Shown piece after piece: positions 28,772-37,832 of a stretch of 64,000 nucleotides of DNA. Every line of letters begins with the position of its first letter. Within the stretch, counting starts at the first letter, position 1. Position numbers and translations under genes: made by a program. Source of the DNA: Microbacterium sp. T2.11-28 (lineage in GTDB: Bacteria; Actinomycetota; Actinomycetes; Actinomycetales; Microbacteriaceae). The DNA lies in assembly GCF_950097975.1 (NCBI RefSeq), contig NZ_CATNHF010000001.1, forward strand, positions 682,001 through 746,000. Reading direction: 5' to 3'. The notes below the pieces were generated by a model. That model was not told the origin of the DNA. It ran no database searches and saw only the letters and a program-made list of their open reading frames with translations.

Positions 28772-29536
28772 ATGCCCGCTGCCCTCACCCTGCCCCGCCT
28801 CGCCTGGGGCTCGCCCGACGCCTCGCGGCACGCGCTGCTGATCCACGGCCTCGGCTCCAGCGGCGCCCTCATGTGGCGCTTCGGGACCGCGCTCGCGGAC
28901 GCCGGCTGGTGCGCGACGGCGGTCGACCTCCGCGGGCACGGCACCGCGCCCCGCGCGCTGGACTACACGATCGGCTCGTACGCCGCCGACGTGCACGGCA
29001 CCGCGCCGCAGCGGCGCGACGGCGGGAACGGCTGGGACCTCGTGATCGGGCACTCCCTCGGGGGTGCCGCAGCGACCGTCGCGAGCGCGCAGGACCCGGC
29101 CTGGACCCGGCGGCTCGTCCTGGTCGATCCGGGCATCCATCTCGTCGACGCCGATCGCGAGGCGGTCACGGCCAGCCAGGAGCAGGCCTTCGCCGACACT
29201 TCGCAGGCGGCGGTGCGCGCCGAGCACCCGCACTGGCACCCGCAGGACATCGAGCTCAAGTCGCTCGCCGCCCAGCAGGCGAGCCGATGGGCCGTCGAGC
29301 AGACCGGGGCGCAGAACACGCCGTGGGACGTGCGGGACGACGCGGCGCGGCTGACCGTACCCACCCACGTGCTGGGCGCCGACCCGGCCGTGTACTCGCT
29401 GTTCACCGGTGAGCTCGCTGCGCAGGTGCGCCGCAACCCGGTCGTCACGATGTCGGTCGTCGCGGGCGCGGGCCACTCACCGCACCGCGACGCCCCCGAG
29501 GAGACGATCCGCCAGCTGTTCGCCGCGCTCGGCTGA
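28772..29536 (+). CDS. Alpha/beta hydrolase
   Basis: A 254-residue cytosolic hydrolase. The oxyanion-hole HGLGSSG lies near residue 26. The nucleophile elbow GHSLGG is near residue 90, with catalytic Ser. The probable acid is in the HVLGADPAVYS strand region, and the catalytic His is in AGAGHSPHRDAPEE near 233. The reaction (esterase, lipase or C-C hydrolase) is not decidable from the sequence. ATG 28772 was selected from the leaderless promoter 6 nt upstream. Confidence 0.9.
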   Translation: MPAALTLPRLAWGSPDASRHALLIHGLGSSGALMWRFGTALADAGWCATAVDLRGHGTAPRALDYTIGSYAADVHGTAPQRRDGGNGWDLVIGHSLGGAAATVASAQDPAWTRRLVLVDPGIHLVDADREAVTASQEQAFADTSQAAVRAEHPHWHPQDIELKSLAAQQASRWAVEQTGAQNTPWDVRDDAARLTVPTHVLGADPAVYSLFTGELAAQVRRNPVVTMSVVAGAGHSPHRDAPEETIRQLFAALG

Positions 29537-29578
29537 CGGACCCTCGGCTGACGGCGCCTCGGCGGACGCCGGGCGGGA

Positions 29579-30001
29579 TCAGGCGATGCGCGCCAAGAGC
29601 GCGAGGACGGCGAGCGCATAGGCGTCCTCGGGCTGCGGGTGCTCGAACCGGTGGAGCTCCTCGGCCGATCCCTGATCGCGGCGCAGCGCGATCTCGACCA
29701 CGTGCGTGTCGGCGAGACGGTGGAGCGAGCGGAAGGCGCCGCGGAGCAGCTCGCGCAGCTGATCCTCACGGGGCAGCCACAGCGCGTCCTCGAGGGCGAC
29801 GGAGTCCAGCGCCCACTCGGTGGTGCCGTTGAAGGCGAGGATCGTGCCGGTCGGGTAGGACCGCGGCTCGATGGTCATCTCGCTCACGGTGAAGACGTCG
29901 GCCTCGAACTCGGGCTCGTCCAGCTGGAAGCGGTCCCCCGAGGCCGGATGCCAGACGAGGCCCGCGTCGCGCAGAGCCAGGGCGAGGTCGGTCGAGATCA
30001 T
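29579..30001 (-). CDS. Conserved hypothetical protein, 140 aa
   Basis: A 140-residue soluble acidic protein. It begins MISTDLALALRDAGLVWHPASGD and contains an EFEADVFTVSEMTIE strand pattern and FNGTTEWALDSV. I know no named domain for it. It carries no membrane segment or metal motif. Related actinobacterial proteins sometimes carry a pilus-assembly label that nothing here supports. ATG 30001 is divergent from the acyl-CoA dehydrogenase gene, leaving a 67-bp shared promoter region. Confidence 0.75.
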   Translation of the reverse strand: MISTDLALALRDAGLVWHPASGDRFQLDEPEFEADVFTVSEMTIEPRSYPTGTILAFNGTTEWALDSVALEDALWLPREDQLRELLRGAFRSLHRLADTHVVEIALRRDQGSAEELHRFEHPQPEDAYALAVLALLARIA

Positions 30002-30056
30002 GCGACCATCCTCTCCCGCGCGCGACGGAGGCGGGGCCGTGCTCCCTCTGCGGGAG

Positions 30057-30062
30057 CAGAAT
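30057..30062 (+). promoter_or_regulatory. -10 hexamer CAGAAT, leaderless acyl-CoA dehydrogenase
   Basis: CAGAAT is followed by 6 nt and the GTG at 30069. Confidence 0.42.
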
Positions 30063-30068
30063 GGAACG

Positions 30069-31229
30069 GTGACGACGTTCGACCCCACCGACCTCCTGCC
30101 CGACGATCTCCTGGAGCGCATCCGCTCCCGCGCCGCGTCCGTCGACGCGGGCAACGTCTTCCCCGACGCCGACCTCGCCGAGCTGCGGACCACCGGGTAC
30201 CTCGCGGCGCTGGTGCCCGCAGACCTCGGCGGGGCGGGACTGGGCCTGGCCGAGGTGTCCGTCCTCCAGCAGCGGCTGGCGACGGCGGCGCCGGCGACGG
30301 CCCTGGCGATCAACATGCACCTCGTGTGGACCGGGGTCGCGAAGGTGCTCGCCGACCGCGGGATCGACACGCTCCGCTTCGTGCAGGAAGGCGCGGCCGC
30401 GGGCGAGGTCTTCGCCTTCGGCATCAGCGAGGCCGGCAACGACCTCGTGCTGTTCGGGAGCGACACCGTCGCCGAACCGCTGCCCGACGGCGGGTACGCG
30501 TTCACCGGCACGAAGATCTTCACCTCGCTCGCGCCGGTGTGGACCCAGCTCGGCCTGCACGGCCTCGACACGACGAGCCCCGACGGCCCGCAGATGGTCT
30601 ACGCCTTCGTCCCCCGCACCGAGGCCGTCGTGACCCGCGACGACTGGGACACCGTCGGCATGCGCGGCACGCAGTCCCGCACCACCGAGCTCCACGGCGC
30701 GGTGGCCGCACCGGACCGGGTCGTGCGGCGCATCGCGCCGGGGCCGCAGCCCGATCCGCTCGTCTTCGGGATCTTCAGCGTGTTCGAGCTGCTGCTGGCC
30801 TCGGTCTACACGGGTATCGCCCGGCGGGCGCTCGACCTCGCGGTCGAGGCGGCGAAGTCGCGCACGTCCAAGCGGACGGGCCGGTCATACGCCCAGGACC
30901 CCGACATCCGCTGGCGCATCGCCGACATGGCCCTCGCCTACGACGCCCTGCTCCCCCAGATCGAGTCCCTGAGCCGCGACGTCGACGAGCGCGCCGACCA
31001 CGGCGGGCTCTGGTTCGCCAAGCTCAGCGGCGTCAAGCACCGCGCGGTGACGACCGCCAAGCAGGTCGTCGACGAGGCGATGCTGGTGGCCGGCGGGTCG
31101 TCCTACTTCACGCGCAACGAGCTCAGCCGGCTCTACCGCGACGTGCTGGCCGGGATGTTCCACCCGTCCGACCCGGAGTCGGCGCACAGCACGGTCGCCG
31201 GCGCCTGGCTCGGTCCGCTGGAGGCCTGA
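30069..31229 (+). CDS. Acyl-CoA dehydrogenase-family flavoprotein
   Basis: A 386-residue FAD enzyme. The N-terminal helical domain has VPADLGGAGLGLAEVSVLQQ. The middle sheet has FAFGISEAGND and YAFTGTKIFTSLAPVW, with WDTVGMRGTQSRT near 200. The C-terminal helical bundle begins ASVYTGIARRALDLAVEAAK. The expected catalytic Glu of short/medium-chain dehydrogenases is not obvious in the C-terminal helix, so it may be an ACAD-like monooxygenase (DszC-type) rather than a true beta-oxidation enzyme. Cytosolic. It stands alone; the converging csoR-like gene ends 11 bp away. Confidence 0.88.
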   Translation: MTTFDPTDLLPDDLLERIRSRAASVDAGNVFPDADLAELRTTGYLAALVPADLGGAGLGLAEVSVLQQRLATAAPATALAINMHLVWTGVAKVLADRGIDTLRFVQEGAAAGEVFAFGISEAGNDLVLFGSDTVAEPLPDGGYAFTGTKIFTSLAPVWTQLGLHGLDTTSPDGPQMVYAFVPRTEAVVTRDDWDTVGMRGTQSRTTELHGAVAAPDRVVRRIAPGPQPDPLVFGIFSVFELLLASVYTGIARRALDLAVEAAKSRTSKRTGRSYAQDPDIRWRIADMALAYDALLPQIESLSRDVDERADHGGLWFAKLSGVKHRAVTTAKQVVDEAMLVAGGSSYFTRNELSRLYRDVLAGMFHPSDPESAHSTVAGAWLGPLEA

Positions 31230-31240
31230 GCGCCGCGGCG

Positions 31241-31513
31241 TCAGCGCCCCTCGAAGTCGTACGCCTTCAGCAGCTCGGCGACGGCCTGCTCGCGCTCCGC
31301 TCCCCCGCTCTCGAACATGTGGGCGACGTGGGTGCGCAGGTGATTCTCGATGAGGAGCTTGTCGAGCGACGCGAGGGCCTTCTGGATGGCACGCGACTGG
31401 CCGATGATGTCCATGCAGTAGTCCTCGTTCTCGATCATCCGGGCGAGGCCGCGGATCTGGCCCTCGAGGATGCTCGTGCGGTGCAGGGCGCGCTTCTGGA
31501 TGTCATCGATCAC
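31241..31513 (-). CDS. CsoR/RcnR-family metal-responsive repressor
   Basis: A 90-residue all-helical repressor of the DUF156 family. The ligand positions corresponding to Cu-sensor C-H-C are Cys33, His58 and His62. A His at the third position is typical of RcnR (Ni/Co) rather than canonical copper CsoR; FrmR-like aldehyde sensing is also possible. GTG 31513 is 6 nt downstream of a TATTCT -10, so it is likely leaderless. No metal exporter or chaperone gene is adjacent; its target may be elsewhere or it may act on the divergent DUF445 gene. Confidence 0.9.
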   Translation of the reverse strand: MIDDIQKRALHRTSILEGQIRGLARMIENEDYCMDIIGQSRAIQKALASLDKLLIENHLRTHVAHMFESGGAEREQAVAELLKAYDFEGR

Positions 31514-31519
31514 GCCGCC

Positions 31520-31525
31520 AGAATA
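31520..31525 (-). promoter_or_regulatory. -10 hexamer TATTCT, leaderless csoR-like gene
   Basis: Minus-strand TATTCT is followed by 6 nt and the GTG at 31513. Confidence 0.5.
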
Positions 31526-31608
31526 CGCCGCGCGCGGGGGTGCGGTTCCGGCGGCAGTCCCGCGCGCCGTCGTTCCCGCGGCGGCCGTGCGCGTGCGAAC
31601 ATAGCGGG

Positions 31609-32880
31609 ATGGTCCGCACCCCGACGTCGCTGCTGAGCCCTGCAGACCAGGAGCGGCGCCGCGGCCTGCGGATCATGAAGGGCGTGGCCCTCGGAGCGCT
31701 CGTGTTCATGGCGGTGCTCTTCGTCGTCGCGTTCGCGCTCGAGGACCGGTATCCGTGGCTGTCGTACGTCCGCGCCGCCGCCGAGGGCGGGATGGTCGGC
31801 GCCCTGGCGGACTGGTTCGCCGTCACGGCCCTGTTCCGCCACCCCCTCGGGATCCCGATCCCGCACACCGCGATCATCCCGCGCCGCAAGGACGAGATCG
31901 GCCGGAGCCTCGGCGAGTTCGTCGAGACCAACTTCCTCGACGGCGACGTCGTGCGCGAGAAGCTGCAGTCGACCGCCATCGCCGCAAAGGCCGGCGACTG
32001 GCTGCGGGTGCCGGACAACGCCGAGCGCGTCGCCGCCGAGGGCGCGGCGATGGCCACCGGGATCCTCCGGGCGCTCAGTGACGACGAGGTGCAGGACCTC
32101 ATCGGAGACCTCGCGCGCGAGCATCTGCTGAGCCCCGAGTGGGGGCCGACGGTCGGGGCCTGGCTCGACCGCGTCGTCGACGCCGACGCCCACCGCGGCG
32201 CCGTCGACCTCGCCTTCGACAGCATCGCCCTGTGGCTCGAGACGGGGCGCGAGTCCTTCACGGGCCTGGTCTCCCGCCGGCTGCCCTCGTGGGTCCCCTC
32301 GGTCGCCATGCGTCTGGTCGACGACACCGTGTACAACGAGGCCGTGAAGTTCGTCGCCGCGGTGCAGGCCGATCCCGCCCACCCGGCTCGGGCGGCCATC
32401 GACCGCTACCTCGCGCGGCTGGCCGACAACCTGCAGCACGACCCCGAGACGATCGGGCGCCTGGAGGATGCCAAGAGCGCCGTCTTCGACAGCCCGCGCG
32501 TGCGTCAGCTCGCCGCGGAGGCGTGGAACACCGCCAAGGCGGGCCTGCTGCGCGCCCTCGAGGACCCGGCGAGCGGGCTGCGCCGCCGCGCCACCGAGGC
32601 GCTCGCCGAGATCGGCGGGCGGCTGTCGGCCGACCCCGCGCTGCAGCAGCGCGTCGACGACCGCATCACCGACGCCGCCGTCTTCCTGGTGGGCCGTTAC
32701 CGTCACGACATCGCCTCGATCATCACCGACACGGTCGAGAAGTGGGACCCGGCGGAGACGACCGAGAAGATCGAGCTCATGGTCGGCCGCGACCTGCAGT
32801 ACATCCGCCTCAACGGCACCGTCGTCGGCGCCCTGGCCGGGGTGGCGATCTTCGCGATCGCCCACGCCTTCCTCGGCTGA
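31609..32880 (+). CDS. DUF445-family membrane protein
   Basis: A 423-residue protein. An N-terminal membrane helix (about residues 26-44, GALVFMAVLFVVAFAL) is followed by the DUF445 signature GMVGALADWFAVTALFRHPL near 61 and IPIPHTAIIPRRKDEIG near 84. A long helical middle follows, with a C-terminal hydrophobic hairpin (LNGTVVGALAGVAIFAIAHAF). Function is unknown in the family; tethering between membranes or envelope maintenance has been suggested. ATG 31609 is near a weak GAACAT hexamer 6 nt upstream. Monocistronic. Confidence 0.9.
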   Translation: MVRTPTSLLSPADQERRRGLRIMKGVALGALVFMAVLFVVAFALEDRYPWLSYVRAAAEGGMVGALADWFAVTALFRHPLGIPIPHTAIIPRRKDEIGRSLGEFVETNFLDGDVVREKLQSTAIAAKAGDWLRVPDNAERVAAEGAAMATGILRALSDDEVQDLIGDLAREHLLSPEWGPTVGAWLDRVVDADAHRGAVDLAFDSIALWLETGRESFTGLVSRRLPSWVPSVAMRLVDDTVYNEAVKFVAAVQADPAHPARAAIDRYLARLADNLQHDPETIGRLEDAKSAVFDSPRVRQLAAEAWNTAKAGLLRALEDPASGLRRRATEALAEIGGRLSADPALQQRVDDRITDAAVFLVGRYRHDIASIITDTVEKWDPAETTEKIELMVGRDLQYIRLNGTVVGALAGVAIFAIAHAFLG

Positions 32881-32919
32881 GCACCGGCTCGTCACGTCGC
32901 CGCCGCGGCGGCCCCGGGG

Positions 32920-32925
32920 TAGCCT
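32920..32925 (+). promoter_or_regulatory. -10 hexamer TAGCCT, leaderless GGCT-like gene
   Basis: TAGCCT is followed by 6 nt and the GTG at 32932. Confidence 0.5.
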
Positions 32926-32931
32926 GAAACC

Positions 32932-33273
32932 GTGGCGGACGCGACCGAGCTCCTGTTCACCTACGGCACGCTGCAGTTCGCCGAGGTGCAGCTCGACACG
33001 TTCGGGCGCGTGGTCGCCGGCGACTCCGACGTCCTGCCCGGGTACACCATCGACTACGCCGAGATCGAGGACGCGCGCGTCGTCGACGTCTCGGGCCTGT
33101 CGGTGCACCCCGTCCTCCGCGCGACGGGGAACCCCGTCGACAAAGTCATGGGAAAGGTGCTGCACATCACTTCCGAAGAACTCGACGCCGCCGACGAGTA
33201 CGAGGTGTCGCTCTATCGCCGCACCTCCGTCACTCTGGCGAGCGGACGCACGGCCTGGGTCTACGTCGGCTGA
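32932..33273 (+). CDS. Gamma-glutamylcyclotransferase-like (AIG2/GGCT fold) protein
   Basis: A 113-residue protein of the GGCT/AIG2 fold. The substrate-loop signature LFTYGTLQ is at residues about 8-15. The usual Glu is in EELDAADEYE near 83, followed by YRRTSVTL. Members act on gamma-glutamyl amines or cyclise gamma-glutamyl peptides. It overlaps hutG by one base (TGATG), so a role around glutamate derivatives is plausible but inferred. Start GTG 32932 is set by the leaderless promoter. Confidence 0.86.
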   Translation: MADATELLFTYGTLQFAEVQLDTFGRVVAGDSDVLPGYTIDYAEIEDARVVDVSGLSVHPVLRATGNPVDKVMGKVLHITSEELDAADEYEVSLYRRTSVTLASGRTAWVYVG

Positions 33274-34430
33274 TGACGAACGCACCAGACACCACGCTTC
33301 CCGCCGACCCGCTGTGGCCGCGTGCCGGTCACTGGCCGGCCTGGGAGGGCTCCTCCGACGCGGTCCTCGTCGGCGCCCCCGCCTTCCGCACCTCGCTGTC
33401 TCCGACGGGCGCGCACGCGACGCCGACCGCCGTCCGTGAGGCGCTGCGGCGATTCAGCCCCACCCTGGTCGGTCCGCCTGCGCTCGACCTCACCGACATC
33501 CTCCGCATCGCCGACGCCGGCGACGTCGACGATCCCGACGGGCCCGAGGGCGAGGAGCGCCTGCGCGCCCGCGTGCGCGAGCTCGCCTCCGCGGCGCTGG
33601 TCGTCACCCTCGGCGGCGACAACTCGGTGACCTACGCCGCGGCCCAGGGCGCGAAGGCGACCGGGCTCATCACGATCGACGCGCACTTCGACCTGCGCGA
33701 CGGAATCTCCAACGGCTCGCCCGTGCGTCGCCTCATCGAGGACGGACTCGATCCGCGGCGCATCGTGCAGATCGGCATCGCGGACTTCGCGAACTCCGCC
33801 GCCTACGCCCATCGCGCCGCCGAACTCGGGATCACGGTCGTCACCCTCGACGAGCTCAGCCGCCGCGGGATGGACGACGTCGTCGCACAGGCGCTGGAGA
33901 TCGCGGGCGCCGGCGACGGCGCGGTCATCCACCTCGACGTCGACGTGGACGTCTGCGACCGGTCGGTCGCCCCGGCCTGCCCCTCCTCGCTTCCCGGCGG
34001 CCTGGCCGCGTGGGAGCTGCGCGCCCTGGTGCGAGCGCTGACCGTCGACCCGCGCGTGCGCTCGGCCGACATCGTCGAGGTGGACGCCGAGGCCGACGCG
34101 CCCGACGGGCGGACCGTGCGGCTGGCGGCCCTGTGCGTCCTGGAGATGCTGACGGGACTGGCCGGACGCGCCGTGGGCCGGCAGAGCGGTCCCGCGCCGA
34201 CGGTCGACGCGCCGCGCGCGTCCGACGCGGCGAGTGAGACGGACGACACACATGGTCACGACGCCTCCGAGAGCACGAGCGACGCGGACGACGCGCCTTC
34301 CGGCGGTGCGCCCGGATCGGAGTGGGCGCCGCCGGACGATTCCGAGCCGGAGCCGTGGCCCGCGGGGCCGGCACCGCTCGATCACGCGGGGCAGGAAGAC
34401 GACGACCGTTCCGAGGAGGAGCATCGGTGA
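33273..34430 (+). CDS. hutG: Formimidoylglutamase-like ureohydrolase HutG
   Basis: A 385-residue arginase-superfamily enzyme, likely splitting N-formimidoyl-L-glutamate into glutamate and formamide, the last histidine-degradation step. The Mn-binding blocks are TLGGDNSVTYA near residue 113 (Asn in place of the usual His of GGDH), ITIDAHFDLRD near 132 and HLDVDVDVCD near 218. The His-to-Asn change may alter metal binding. A disordered acidic tail (about residues 300-385, Asp/Glu/Ser/Pro-rich) is unusual for the family. It overlaps sixA by 4 bp, and it lies on the strand opposite the nearby hutIUH operon. Confidence 0.86.
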   Translation: MTNAPDTTLPADPLWPRAGHWPAWEGSSDAVLVGAPAFRTSLSPTGAHATPTAVREALRRFSPTLVGPPALDLTDILRIADAGDVDDPDGPEGEERLRARVRELASAALVVTLGGDNSVTYAAAQGAKATGLITIDAHFDLRDGISNGSPVRRLIEDGLDPRRIVQIGIADFANSAAYAHRAAELGITVVTLDELSRRGMDDVVAQALEIAGAGDGAVIHLDVDVDVCDRSVAPACPSSLPGGLAAWELRALVRALTVDPRVRSADIVEVDAEADAPDGRTVRLAALCVLEMLTGLAGRAVGRQSGPAPTVDAPRASDAASETDDTHGHDASESTSDADDAPSGGAPGSEWAPPDDSEPEPWPAGPAPLDHAGQEDDDRSEEEHR

Positions 34431-34897
34431 TCACCCTGGCGCTCGTGCGGCACGCCAAGAGCGACTGGGGCGACCCCGGACTGGACGACCACGACCGTCC
34501 GCTCAACGATCGCGGACGTCGTGACGCGCCGGTGCTCGCGGCGCGCCTGGCGCAGACCGGCTTCCGGCCCGAGGCCCTCCTCACCTCCACGGCGCTGCGG
34601 GCCCGGACGACCGCCGGCTTCTTCGCGGAGGCGCTCGGCGTGCCCGCTCAGGAGCGCCCGGAGCTGTACGGCGCGCCGGCGCGCACGCTCCTGTCCGCCG
34701 CCGCCACCAGCGGCGCCCGACAGGTGATGGTCGTCGCCCACGATCCCGGGATGTCGGTGCTCGCCGACGCGCTGTCGAGCGGCGACATCGGCGCGATGCC
34801 GACCTGCGCCGTGGCCGTGTTCACCTGGGACACCGACGACTGGGATGTCGCCACCTCCGTCGACCCGGCGTCGTGGACCTTCGACAGCCCCCGCTGA
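34427..34897 (+). CDS. sixA: Phosphohistidine phosphatase SixA-like
   Basis: A 156-residue histidine phosphatase (phosphoglycerate-mutase-like). The catalytic RHAK motif (LALVRHAKSDWGD, His near residue 9) is followed by R in DRGRRDAP, the TSTALRARTTA block and the second active His in VVAHDPGMS near 105. SixA removes phosphate from phosphohistidine in PTS or phosphorelay proteins. GTG 34427 overlaps the hutG stop (GTGA). It converges with hutI, 31 bp apart. Confidence 0.9.
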   Translation: MITLALVRHAKSDWGDPGLDDHDRPLNDRGRRDAPVLAARLAQTGFRPEALLTSTALRARTTAGFFAEALGVPAQERPELYGAPARTLLSAAATSGARQVMVVAHDPGMSVLADALSSGDIGAMPTCAVAVFTWDTDDWDVATSVDPASWTFDSPR

Positions 34898-34928
34898 CCC
34901 GTCCCGACCCGTCGGCCGGCAGCGTGCT

Positions 34929-36122
34929 CTAGCGGATCCTCTCGCCGCCCCGATAGACCTCGCGCACGAGCGGGACCCCGGGGCGGTAGGCCAGGTGCAC
35001 GCGCGTCGGCGCGCCGAGCACGACGAGGTCCGCACGCGCACCGGCGCCCAGGCGTCCGACGTCGTCCCGGCGGAGCGCCCGTGCTCCCCCGGCAGTGGCC
35101 GCCCACACCGCCTCGGCGGGCGTCATCCCCATCTCGCGGACGGCGAGGGCGATCATCAGCGGCATCGAGCTCGTGAAGCTCGACCCGGGATTGCAGTCGC
35201 TGGCGAGGGCGACCGTGACGCCGGCATCGATCAGCCGCCGCGCGTTCGGGTACGGATGACGGGTGGAGAACTCCACGCCGGGCAGGAGCGTCGCGACCGT
35301 GTCGGAACCGGCGAGAGCCGCCACGTCGGCATCCGTCAGGTACGTGCAGTGGTCGACGGAGGCCGCGGCGTGCGCGACGGCCAGCGCGGCCCCCGCGCCT
35401 TCGCCGAGCTGGTTGCCGTGCAGCCGGGCGGGAAGTCCGGCCGCCGCCCCCGCGGCGAGGATGCGCTCGGTCTCGGCCGGGGTGAAGGCCCCGGTCTCGC
35501 AGAACACGTCGATCCACCGCACGAAGGGGCGGACCGCGTCGAGCATGGGCCCACACACGAGGTCGACGTAGGCCTCGCGGTCCTCCGCGAACTCGGGCGG
35601 GACGACGTGCGCCCCGAGGAAGGTGACCTCCTCGGTCACCTCCGCCGCCAAGCGCGCGCTCCGTGCCTCGCCGTCGACGGTGAGGTCGTAGCCGGTCTTC
35701 ACCTCGAAGGTCGTCGTCCCCTGGGCATGGAGCTCGGCGACGAAGCCCGCCAGCCTCGCGCGCAGGACGTCCTCGTCGGCGGCACGGGTCGCCGCCACGG
35801 TGCGCCGTATGCCGCCTGCCGCATACGGCGTCCCCGTCATCCGCGCCTCGAACTCGTCGGCCCGGTCGCCGCCGAAGACGAGGTGGGTGTGGCTGTCGAC
35901 GAACCCCGGGATGACCGCGGCCCCGGCCAGGTCGACGACCTCGGGCCGGGCGTCCGACGTGGCCGCCTCGAGGGCCGACGCGGGGCCGGCCCAGACGATC
36001 CGGCCGCCGTCGATCAGCAGTGCGGCGTCCGCGATCGTGCCGAGCGCGTCGGAGGGGTCGTCACCGAGGCCCACGACGTTCGTCGTCAGCTCGCCGATCC
36101 CGGTCAGCAGCAGCGCGCTCAC
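34929..36122 (-). CDS. hutI: Imidazolonepropionase HutI
   Basis: A 397-residue amidohydrolase that opens 4-imidazolone-5-propanoate to N-formimidoylglutamate. Motifs: [15 protein letters not shown] (metal His pair near residue 75), [38 protein letters not shown] (His), [13 protein letters not shown] and [12 protein letters not shown] (Asp). GTG 36122 overlaps the hutU stop by 4 bp (GTGA). The third gene of hutHUI. Confidence 0.95.
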   Translation of the reverse strand: MSALLLTGIGELTTNVVGLGDDPSDALGTIADAALLIDGGRIVWAGPASALEAATSDARPEVVDLAGAAVIPGFVDSHTHLVFGGDRADEFEARMTGTPYAAGGIRRTVAATRAADEDVLRARLAGFVAELHAQGTTTFEVKTGYDLTVDGEARSARLAAEVTEEVTFLGAHVVPPEFAEDREAYVDLVCGPMLDAVRPFVRWIDVFCETGAFTPAETERILAAGAAAGLPARLHGNQLGEGAGAALAVAHAAASVDHCTYLTDADVAALAGSDTVATLLPGVEFSTRHPYPNARRLIDAGVTVALASDCNPGSSFTSSMPLMIALAVREMGMTPAEAVWAATAGGARALRRDDVGRLGAGARADLVVLGAPTRVHLAYRPGVPLVREVYRGGERIR

Positions 36123-37816
36123 AGCATCGGCACTTTCAGCCCGCGCTCCCGGGCGACCTCTGCGGCCCGCTCGTAGCCGGCGTCGACGTGCCTCATCACA
36201 CCCGTGCCGGGATCGTTCGTCAGCACCCGCTCGATCTTCTCGGCGGCGAGCTCGGTGCCGTCGGCGACGATCGCCTGCCCCGCGTGGATCGAGCGGCCGA
36301 TGCCGACGCCGCCGCCGTGGTGGATCGAGACCCACGACGCACCCGACGCGGTGTTGAGCAGGGCGTTCAGCAGCGGCCAGTCGGCGATCGCGTCCGAGCC
36401 GTCGGCCATCGCCTCCGTCTCTCGGTAGGGCGAGGCGACAGAGCCGGCGTCGAGGTGATCGCGGCCGATGACGATGGGGCCCGACAGCTCGCCGGAGGCG
36501 ACCATCTCGTTGAACCTGAGCCCGGCGAGATGGCGCTCCTTGTAGCCGAGCCAGCAGATCCGCGCCGGCAGTCCCTCGAAGTGGACGGTGCGACCGGCCT
36601 TGTCGAGCCAGCGACGCAGCGGCGCATCGTCGGGGAACAGCTCGGCGACGGCGCGGTCCGTCTTCGCGATGTCCTCCGGATCGCCCGACAGGGCCACCCA
36701 GCGGAACGGCCCGCGGCCCTCGGCGAACAGCGGACGGATGTAGGCGGGCACGAACCCCGGGAAGGCGAACGCCCGTTCGCATCCGCCGAGCTCTGCCTCG
36801 CGGCGGATCGAGTTGCCGTAGTCGAAGACCGCCGCTCCGGCGTCCTGGAAGCCCACCATCGCCGCCACCTGACGTGCCATCGACGACCGGGCGCGGTCGG
36901 TGAAGCCCTCGGGATCGCGCAGCGCCTCGCTCCGCCACTGCGCGAAGGGGATCTCGCTCGGCAGATACGCGAGCGGATCGTGCGCACTCGTCTGGTCGGT
37001 GACGATGTCGATGTCGATCGTGCCGGCGTGCTGACGTCGCAGCAGCTCGGGGAAGACGTCGGCGGCATTCCCGACGACGCCGACGCTGAGCGGCCGCCCG
37101 GCGGCCTTGGCCGCCAGCGCCCGTTCCACCGCGGCGTCGAGGTCGGTGGTGTACTCGTCGAGGTAGCCGTGCTCCACCCGGCGCGCGAGCCGCGACTCGT
37201 CGACGTCCACGACGATGACCGCTCCGTCGTTGAGGGTGACCGCCAGCGGCTGGGCGCCGCCCATTCCCCCCGCTCCCCCGGTCAGGGTGAGCGTGCCTGC
37301 GAGCGACTCCTTCCCGAGCGATCGGGCCACGGCCGCGAACGTCTCGTACGTGCCCTGGAGGATCCCCTGGGTGCCGATGTAGATCCACGATCCGGCCGTC
37401 ATCTGCCCGTACATCGTCAGGCCGAGCTGCTCGAGCCTGCGGAACTCCGGCCAGGTCGCCCAGTCACCGACGAGGTTGGAGTTCGCGATCAGCACCCGCG
37501 GAGCCCACTCGTGCGTGCGGAACACGCCGACGGGCTTGCCCGACTGCACGAGCAGGGTCTCATCCGGCTCGAGCTCGTCGAGCGTGCGCACGATCGCGTC
37601 GAACGCCTCCCACGACCGGGCGGCCCGGCCGGTGCCGCCGTAGACCACGAGGTCCTCGGGGTGCTCGGCGACCTCGGGGTCGAGGTTGTTCATCAGCATC
37701 CGCTTGGCCGCCTCGGCGCCCCAGCTCTTGGCGGTGAGGTCGGCGCCGCGCGCAGCGCGGACCGGGCCCCGCGCGTTCGCAACTCCGGAATCTTCGGCAC
37801 CATGCGACGACATCAT
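36119..37816 (-). CDS. hutU: Urocanate hydratase HutU
   Basis: A 565-residue NAD+-dependent urocanase that converts urocanate to imidazolone propionate. Family blocks include [72 protein letters not shown] (NAD loop) and [14 protein letters not shown]. The active-site Cys is in [17 protein letters not shown] 37816 (or the adjacent ATG 37813) follows GAGGAGG. It lies 16 bp downstream of hutH. Confidence 0.97.
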   Translation of the reverse strand: MMSSHGAEDSGVANARGPVRAARGADLTAKSWGAEAAKRMLMNNLDPEVAEHPEDLVVYGGTGRAARSWEAFDAIVRTLDELEPDETLLVQSGKPVGVFRTHEWAPRVLIANSNLVGDWATWPEFRRLEQLGLTMYGQMTAGSWIYIGTQGILQGTYETFAAVARSLGKESLAGTLTLTGGAGGMGGAQPLAVTLNDGAVIVVDVDESRLARRVEHGYLDEYTTDLDAAVERALAAKAAGRPLSVGVVGNAADVFPELLRRQHAGTIDIDIVTDQTSAHDPLAYLPSEIPFAQWRSEALRDPEGFTDRARSSMARQVAAMVGFQDAGAAVFDYGNSIRREAELGGCERAFAFPGFVPAYIRPLFAEGRGPFRWVALSGDPEDIAKTDRAVAELFPDDAPLRRWLDKAGRTVHFEGLPARICWLGYKERHLAGLRFNEMVASGELSGPIVIGRDHLDAGSVASPYRETEAMADGSDAIADWPLLNALLNTASGASWVSIHHGGGVGIGRSIHAGQAIVADGTELAAEKIERVLTNDPGTGVMRHVDAGYERAAEVARERGLKVPML

Positions 37817-37832
37817 GTGTTCCTCCTCGGTT

